A stretch of DNA of 64,000 nt from positions 62,001-126,000 of the forward strand of contig JAIUNI010000012.1 of assembly GCA_020161935.1 (NCBI GenBank). Direction: 5' to 3'. Origin of the DNA: Chloroflexota bacterium. Lineage in GTDB: Bacteria; Chloroflexota; Anaerolineae; Aggregatilineales; Phototrophicaceae. Below the pieces are notes generated by a model. It saw nothing but the letters and a program-made list of their open reading frames with translations, did not search any database and was not told the origin of the DNA. Positions 59,801 through 64,000 of this stretch are shown piece by piece. Made by a program: the position numbers and the translations under genes. Numbering within the stretch: the first letter of the stretch is position 1; each line of letters starts with the position of its first letter.

Positions 59801-60017
59801 GGGCGCACGGCTGTGCATAGGCATTAAGCTAAGGAATTCTCAGGGATAAAATCAATAGAGACGGATGTTCGCAGTCGAATTTTGGAGCGCCTTGAGTGCG
59901 CTTGTCCGGCTGGTAGCATGATGGCTTTAGCCTCATGCGGCGCAAACAATCAACGATTTACCCGAAGATTCCGAGCCAAGATGGCTTAACTTAATGCGTA
60001 TGCACGGCTGTGCGCCC
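59801..60017. mobile_element. MITE-like element with 33-bp terminal inverted repeats
   Basis: Left end 59801-59833 and right end 59985-60017 are inverted repeats that match at 29 of 33 bases, opening GGGCGCAC and ending ATTAAG-TAAG. The 217-bp span encodes nothing. Inside it lies copy C of the double-hairpin repeat. No target duplication is obvious. This is the size and form of a non-autonomous mobile element, and no transposase was found in the window. Confidence 0.6.
59882..59948 (-). repeat. Structured double-hairpin repeat, copy C
   Basis: Read on the minus strand: GCATGA-GGCTAAAGCC-TCATGC type hairpin, then GGACAAGCGCACTCAAGGCG with GCGC/GCGC arms. It is inside the MITE-like element and matches copies A and B in loops and order. 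Confidence 0.65.
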
Positions 60018-60132
60018 TCTCAACTGACATTTACGTGTCCGTTCGTACCATAAACAGCGCTACCCACGCGCGGCGGATAGGTGCGCAAAAACCTTACTAC
60101 CAACTCCTGCTTCTACGCTATAAACTATTGTC

Positions 60133-60792
60133 ATGACGACCTTCTACCTCCGCCTCACCCTGCTGCCTATTCTCCTGCTCACGGTCGTGCTGCTCGTCAT
60201 CCACGCCCAGCCTTATGACGACCATGAACTGCGCGAACTCCTGCTCTCCACTAATTGCCCTGCGCCGTGCTTTATGGGCATCCAGCCGGGAGTAACAACG
60301 GTCGATGAGGCGGTGAAATTGCTAGAGGCGAGTGGGTGGGTGGAAAATATTCAGCTAATAAAGGGGTCGTTCTATGTTCCTGTGGGTTGGAATACTCATT
60401 CACCCAAATGGTTTAGAGCATCCGGCAATAAAGATTTAACTCTATGGATTGAAAAAGATGTTGTAACACGAATAGATCTAGATACAACTTTGCAACGGGG
60501 TCAAACTCAACTCTTGTTAGGCAAGCCATATATTGAGTTTATTCAGATATTTAAAGACAAAAAGCGCCCACAAGGACAATATGAGCCAATACACTTGGAA
60601 TACTTTGCATCATATCCTGATAAGCAAATTACAGTTTATTCAAGAGAGTATTGTACTAACGAAGCTCGAATTACCTATAATTCATTAGCTGGAATGATAA
60701 CGTATTATAAGAATATGAAAGAACAATCGCCGGCACTATTAGCCGAGAATTTCCGAAGCTCCGCACGAGAAGTTTTGTATATGACGTGTTAA
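60133..60792 (+). CDS. Conserved-hypothetical exported protein with CPAPCxMGI motif
   Basis: 219 residues. A hydrophobic N-terminus (about 5-26) acts as signal or anchor. The start of the mature part, TNCPAPCFMGIQPGVTTVDEAV, is a motif I recognise from uncharacterised Chloroflexota proteins, with two close Cys. The rest is not assigned. GC content falls sharply after about base 60340, within the gene, and stays low through the next gene, so the 3' end has a different composition from the 5' end. Confidence 0.6.
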   Translation: MTTFYLRLTLLPILLLTVVLLVIHAQPYDDHELRELLLSTNCPAPCFMGIQPGVTTVDEAVKLLEASGWVENIQLIKGSFYVPVGWNTHSPKWFRASGNKDLTLWIEKDVVTRIDLDTTLQRGQTQLLLGKPYIEFIQIFKDKKRPQGQYEPIHLEYFASYPDKQITVYSREYCTNEARITYNSLAGMITYYKNMKEQSPALLAENFRSSAREVLYMTC

Positions 60793-60815
60793 ATCAGCTT
60801 TCCGACATTTCTTGA

Positions 60816-60866
60816 CCATAAATTGTCACAATGAATACTTTCTACCGTCGCTGCGCCCTGCCCCAC
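60816..60866 (+). pseudogene. Possible remnant of a duplicated gene start
   Basis: ATAAATTGTCA and then ATGAATACTTTCTACCGTCG resemble the region just before and at the start of the gene at 60133 (ATGACGACCTTCTACCTCCG). Only about 50 bases agree, and the open frame that continues from here is not credible. It may be a decayed copy of the 5' end. Confidence 0.25.
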
Positions 60867-60875
60867 ACACGGCGT

Positions 60876-62129
60876 TCATTCCCCCTCCGCCGCCAGCGCC
60901 CGCGCCACCGCCAACAAATCCGCCTTGCACCCAACCGGAATTTGTGCGTCCGTCAACGCCGAAACATCTGCGATAAAGCCTTCCAAATCCCCCGCCTCAA
61001 TTTTCGCCGCTAACACCTCATGAATATCTGCCCCAACCCCGCACAATCCGAGGATCGATTGCAGCTTTTCGAGAGATGGGTCTAGGGCGACTATACCTAT
61101 ACTTTGATCAACCGAGATTTGATAATCATATTCAGGCTCCGAAAATTGAGCCCGTAAATCTGCATTTAGAATAGCTTGGGGAGCTATCGCAATTGCTAAT
61201 CTACCTCCAAATGGAGAGTAGCTTACTCCATAGATTCTGCCTTCAATAGCAAATGTCTGCTCAATTAATCCCGTTTCGCTATCCCATACAATGACTATCC
61301 CGTTAGGGCTAACACCAACAAGTTCTTTAGCATGGGAATTCCATTCTAAGATAGAAGGACGAAATGGTATGGGGGAGATTTTCAGTATTTCGCGTCCACT
61401 TATTGCTTCGACGATATGGAGAGAATGTATAGAGGCGGCATTCGGTGAAGCAGTTTGGAAGCTAGCAGATGTTTCTTGTTTGACAACTGTATCGCTATAT
61501 ATCAAATATTGGCTATCTTCACTCCAAGTGAATGAACTTTCACCAACATAAGCGGCAGGGTTGTACTCTGCAATAACTAAATTCCGAACTGCATCAATGA
61601 TTACGATTCGGTTATTGTTAATGGCAAGCGCAAATTTCGTGTTGTCTGGACTCCACGAAGCATTATAGATAATTGCTGCTTCGCTCATTTTTAATGTCGT
61701 AAGCAACATACCGGTATCAACACTATATATAGCAACACCTTGCCCATCATCCGATATACCAAAAAAACGCTTTCCCTCAGCGTCCCATCCCATAAAATAA
61801 GGCCACCATGTCTTTAGGCTAATTAACGTATTTAGGTTGGTAGCATCCCATATTTCTCTGCCGACAATGATCTTGCTCCCATCAGGACTCCATTTACTGA
61901 GGCTTACTTCATCAGGATATTGGCGAAACTGAATTCGTAGAAGTTCTGCATCATAAATACCAAGTCCCTCATTTGTTGAAACAACAAGTTTTGTCCCATC
62001 AGGATTCCAATCAATACTGTAGGCAGCTATAACGGTTTGATCAGATTGTGCGTTAACAGGGAACAACCAACCAAAAGTGAAAAGAACCACCTTACATAGC
62101 AATAATTGGCTTGAAAGCAAATTTTTCAT
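60876..62129 (-). CDS. Secreted WD40-like propeller protein
   Basis: 417 residues with a signal peptide (about 1-27; FPVNAQ). WD40-type blades from about 30 to 345 carry the pattern SWSPDNTKFALAINNNRIVII, but many blades are poorly conserved. A C-terminal helical region (about 350-415) has two Cys (LGLCGVGADI; VGCKADLLAVARALAAEG). The DNA is AT-rich except at the 3' end near 60.88-61.03 kb, where it is GC-rich like the rest of the window. It is not the paralog of the gene at 21667. It faces and almost meets the 60133 gene. Confidence 0.72.
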   Translation of the reverse strand: MKNLLSSQLLLCKVVLFTFGWLFPVNAQSDQTVIAAYSIDWNPDGTKLVVSTNEGLGIYDAELLRIQFRQYPDEVSLSKWSPDGSKIIVGREIWDATNLNTLISLKTWWPYFMGWDAEGKRFFGISDDGQGVAIYSVDTGMLLTTLKMSEAAIIYNASWSPDNTKFALAINNNRIVIIDAVRNLVIAEYNPAAYVGESSFTWSEDSQYLIYSDTVVKQETSASFQTASPNAASIHSLHIVEAISGREILKISPIPFRPSILEWNSHAKELVGVSPNGIVIVWDSETGLIEQTFAIEGRIYGVSYSPFGGRLAIAIAPQAILNADLRAQFSEPEYDYQISVDQSIGIVALDPSLEKLQSILGLCGVGADIHEVLAAKIEAGDLEGFIADVSALTDAQIPVGCKADLLAVARALAAEGE

Positions 62130-62413
62130 GTATGGCCTATCCTACTTTAAGTCATCTATATGTTTTCAGTTGAACCATTTTCTCTCTCCACTTTACCCCC
62201 AAATCACCCCCGCATTCCCTTTGCGTAGGCTAAACGGTGGGTGGTCAACCAATCGCCCAAAGGTTTGTAAACTCTAACCGCAGCCTGTTGACAAAGGATG
62301 AACTTTTGTTCTAAAATAGAATAAATACGAGATCCAGGTAACATCACACTAAACGGTGGAAATTTATTTTGTGTCGATTTCATCGCAAAATGAACCATAA
62401 AAGTCTTTAAAGT

Positions 62414-62434
62414 CCCTCGCCCTGAGGGAGAGGG
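62414..62434. repeat. CCCTC/GAGGG hairpin repeat
   Basis: CCCTCGCCCTGAGGGAGAGG folds on itself. A related hairpin with CCCTCCC and GGGAGGG arms followed by GGGGTGGGG lies at 62667-62702. Such words are common dispersed repeats in many bacterial genomes. Confidence 0.5.
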
Positions 62435-62704
62435 CTGATGGTGGAGTGAGCCTGCGAACGTACCATCGTAGGGTGAGGGCTTAAAATAATCATCCACCAC
62501 TTAAGGTAGTCCTACCGAGATCCATTGTAGGGGTGACAAAATCGGCACAAAAACCACCGTTGCCATTGCCGCCTGTGCTTTCTGGCTTGAACTGATAACT
62601 GTCAACTGTTGACTGATAACTTGGTATTGCCATTGCCGAAATTGCTGCCAAATTTGCCAGTCTTTGCTCCCTCCCTGTTACTACGGGGAGGGCTGGGGTG
62701 GGGT

Positions 62705-62930
62705 TTCGACTGACACTGACGACATTTGTGACAAACACACGGTTTCTCAACTGCAACAACAGCATCAACAACATAAAATGCACTGTGAAATTGACGAATT
62801 TGAAGAATATTGTGACCGAAGGAAATCCTTTAGGGCGAAGTTTCGGCAAATCGCTCTCTCACAGCCGCCGTCAAAGCCAGTTTCGTATTTGCAGAATTTG
62901 CAGTTTTCGCAGTTTTTGAATCAGTTCAAC
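62705..62930 (+). repeat. Degenerate dispersed repeat, copy 2
   Basis: Plus-strand words CTGACGACATTTGTGAC, CTCAACTGCAACAACAGCAT, GAAATTGACGAATTTGAAGA, GCGAAGTTTCGGC, GCCGTCAAA and TTTTCGCAG match the minus strand at 10.60-11.00 kb in the same order. Confidence 0.6.
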
Positions 62931-63103
62931 GCTGACACCGTTTGAGTTCAAGCTAAAAGCTAATCGCCGACCGCCAAAAGCCAATTGGCGCTCCACAGCC
63001 GCCGCCGCCACTGCCGCCACAAAACACTTGGCGCTCTCTATCTTCCTTGGCGAACTTGGCGATTCGTATCTCTCTGTGTTCTTTGTGCCTTTGTGGTAAA
63101 AAA

Positions 63104-64000
63104 TTATTCTTGTCTTAGGATGAACACAATCGACAGGGTGGAAACCAGCATCAGCAGTAAACCCGGCAAACCGATCTGGCTAAAAATCGCCTCCTGATAC
63201 GCCGACCAGATCCGGTACGACAGCGTATGAAAACCCGTTGGAGCCAGCATCAGCGCAATCGGCAGCTCCTTCATCACTGCGAGGAAGAACAGCACCGCCC
63301 CGCTGAGGATGCCCGACCGTGCCAGCGGCAGCATGATCCGCGCGACCACCTGCCAGCCCAGCGCCCCCAGCGAATACGCGCTTTCTTCCAAACGCGGGTT
63401 CACTTGAGCGAAAGCGTTCTGCGTCGCCCCGATGGAAATAGGCAGGAAGCGCATTACGTAAGCGATGATGAACACCGGAAACGTCTGGTACAGCGCCGGT
63501 AAATAACGGGTCGCGAAGAACACCACCGCCAGCCCGACCACGATCCCCGGCAGCATGTAGCCGACGTAGGACAGCCGCCCCAGCCAACCCGCCCATGCCG
63601 ACGACCGCCGCATCAGCACCACCAGCGGGATCGCCAGCGCCGTACCGAGGATCGCCGTCACCGCGCTCACGCCAAAGGTGTTCAGCGTCAGGGTCAGCGG
63701 GTTATAGTCCACCGCGCGGCTGACGTTGTGAGTGGTCAGCCACTGCACCAGCACCACCAGCGGCACGACCACGCCCATGCCGACGATCAGGCTGCAAAAG
63801 GCCAGCGCCGGAACCCGCCAGCGCCCCAACCGCACCGTTCGCGCCGCCTCCGGGCTGCCGGTGGTGATATGCTCGATGCGGTGCGCCGCCCGCCGCTCGA
63901 CCAGCAGTAAGGCGAACGTAATCAACACCAAAACCAGCGCCAGCACCGCGCCGCGATTGCGATCAAACGAGTTGGTGTATTGGAGGTAGATCACCTGCGT
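63104..64000 (-). CDS. ABC transporter permease, iron(III)-type, cut by the window edge
   Basis: At least 298 codons; the frame stays open at the window end (upstream codons read Thr-Gln), so the start is outside. The visible part has about six membrane helices and holds the second half of a two-domain permease: VQWLTTHNVSRAVDYNPLTL, then the loop EESAYSLGALGWQVVARIMLP, which matches the EAA contact motif for the ATPase. The size and the helix pattern resemble FbpB/ThiP-type permeases for iron, thiamine or similar. The ATPase and binding protein are outside. Confidence 0.85.
   Translation of the reverse strand, partial: TQVIYLQYTNSFDRNRGAVLALVLVLITFALLLVERRAAHRIEHITTGSPEAARTVRLGRWRVPALAFCSLIVGMGVVVPLVVLVQWLTTHNVSRAVDYNPLTLTLNTFGVSAVTAILGTALAIPLVVLMRRSSAWAGWLGRLSYVGYMLPGIVVGLAVVFFATRYLPALYQTFPVFIIAYVMRFLPISIGATQNAFAQVNPRLEESAYSLGALGWQVVARIMLPLARSGILSGAVLFFLAVMKELPIALMLAPTGFHTLSYRIWSAYQEAIFSQIGLPGLLLMLVSTLSIVFILRQE

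Larger units (their letters stand above)
59720..60132. other. Intergenic region with a GTAGGGG hairpin and a MITE-like element
   Basis: 413 bases without a gene. It contains a near-palindrome (59761-59781; GGGCTTGCCG pairing CGGTAAGCCC) and the inverted-repeat element at 59801-60017. Confidence 0.7.
62130..63103. other. 970-bp repeat-filled intergenic region
   Basis: No gene is supported. It holds two hairpins of the CCCTC...GAGGG family (62414-62434 and 62667-62692), ACTGATAACTGTCAACTG-type words (62590-62607), the second copy of the dispersed element (62.71-62.93 kb), and the CACAAAG/CTTGGCGAACTTGGCG words (63.04-63.10 kb). Confidence 0.7.

Noticed and set aside
60831..61013. Plus-strand open frame opposite the WD40-like gene
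   Set aside because: Arg-rich product typical of an antisense reading of a GC-rich gene end; only its first 35 bases resemble a gene start.

Overview
The window reads as a chromosomal segment of a Gram-negative-like or monoderm Chloroflexota bacterium (Anaerolineae-like, by inference). The grounds are gene style: Thr/Pro-rich surface linkers, SH3-domain and WD40 secreted proteins, a RodZ-like protein with a Thr-Pro tail, a heterodimer-type lycopene cyclase fused into one protein, a crtI/crtB cluster with a P450, and many degenerate intergenic repeats. No rRNA, tRNA, CRISPR array, transposase or phage gene was recognised. By eye the coding DNA is moderately GC-rich, except for an AT-rich island at about 60.3-62.2 kb.

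Layout. 0.1-7.8 kb: four tandem paralogous secreted or membrane-anchored TIM-barrel glycosidase-like proteins (clan GH-A pattern), then a CopD-like membrane protein and a GT-C type glycosyltransferase. 10.3-11.6 kb: repeat-filled gap. 11.6-14.6 kb: RNase Z, a BenE-type transporter and an O-methyltransferase. 14.8-19.1 kb: a minus-strand block of five small genes made of two duplicated families, three SpoIIAA/STAS-like proteins and two all-helical proteins with terpene-synthase-like motifs. 19.4-26.9 kb: RimO, a WD40-SH3 protein, a deaminase, a DUF2461 protein, a RodZ-like protein and ribosomal protein L9. 27.0-32.3 kb: carotenoid operon crtI-crtB-lycopene cyclase-PPOX, with a divergent P450. 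32.5-41.7 kb: a histidine kinase, a beta-helix/SGNH esterase, membrane proteins, a second GT-C enzyme, an alkyltransferase-like protein, a HAD phosphatase and a CruF-like carotenoid protein.

41.9-48.0 kb: a signalling operon FecR, CHASE2-GAF-PAS-histidine kinase, FecR, REC-PAS-histidine kinase. The CHASE2 kinase is cut by one in-frame TAG codon. 48.2-52.6 kb: glutamine synthetase with a strong terminator, then divergently a TIR domain fused to a family-4-like uracil-DNA glycosylase that has lost all four Fe-S cysteines, then a lipid kinase overlapping a dual-specificity phosphatase. 53-59.7 kb: phosphofructokinase, and a five-gene sugar operon (PfkB kinase, DhnA-type aldolase, Gfo/Idh/MocA dehydrogenase, D-lyxose isomerase-like protein, LacD-like aldolase) followed by a convergent SDR. 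59.7-64 kb: a MITE-like element, two fast-evolving or foreign-looking genes, another repeat-filled gap, and the end of an ABC permease cut by the window edge.

The best candidates for undescribed biology are the duplicated STAS/helical module, the cysteine-free TIR-UDG fusion, the split CHASE2 kinase inside its FecR operon, and the structured intergenic repeats, whose hairpin stems covary between copies.
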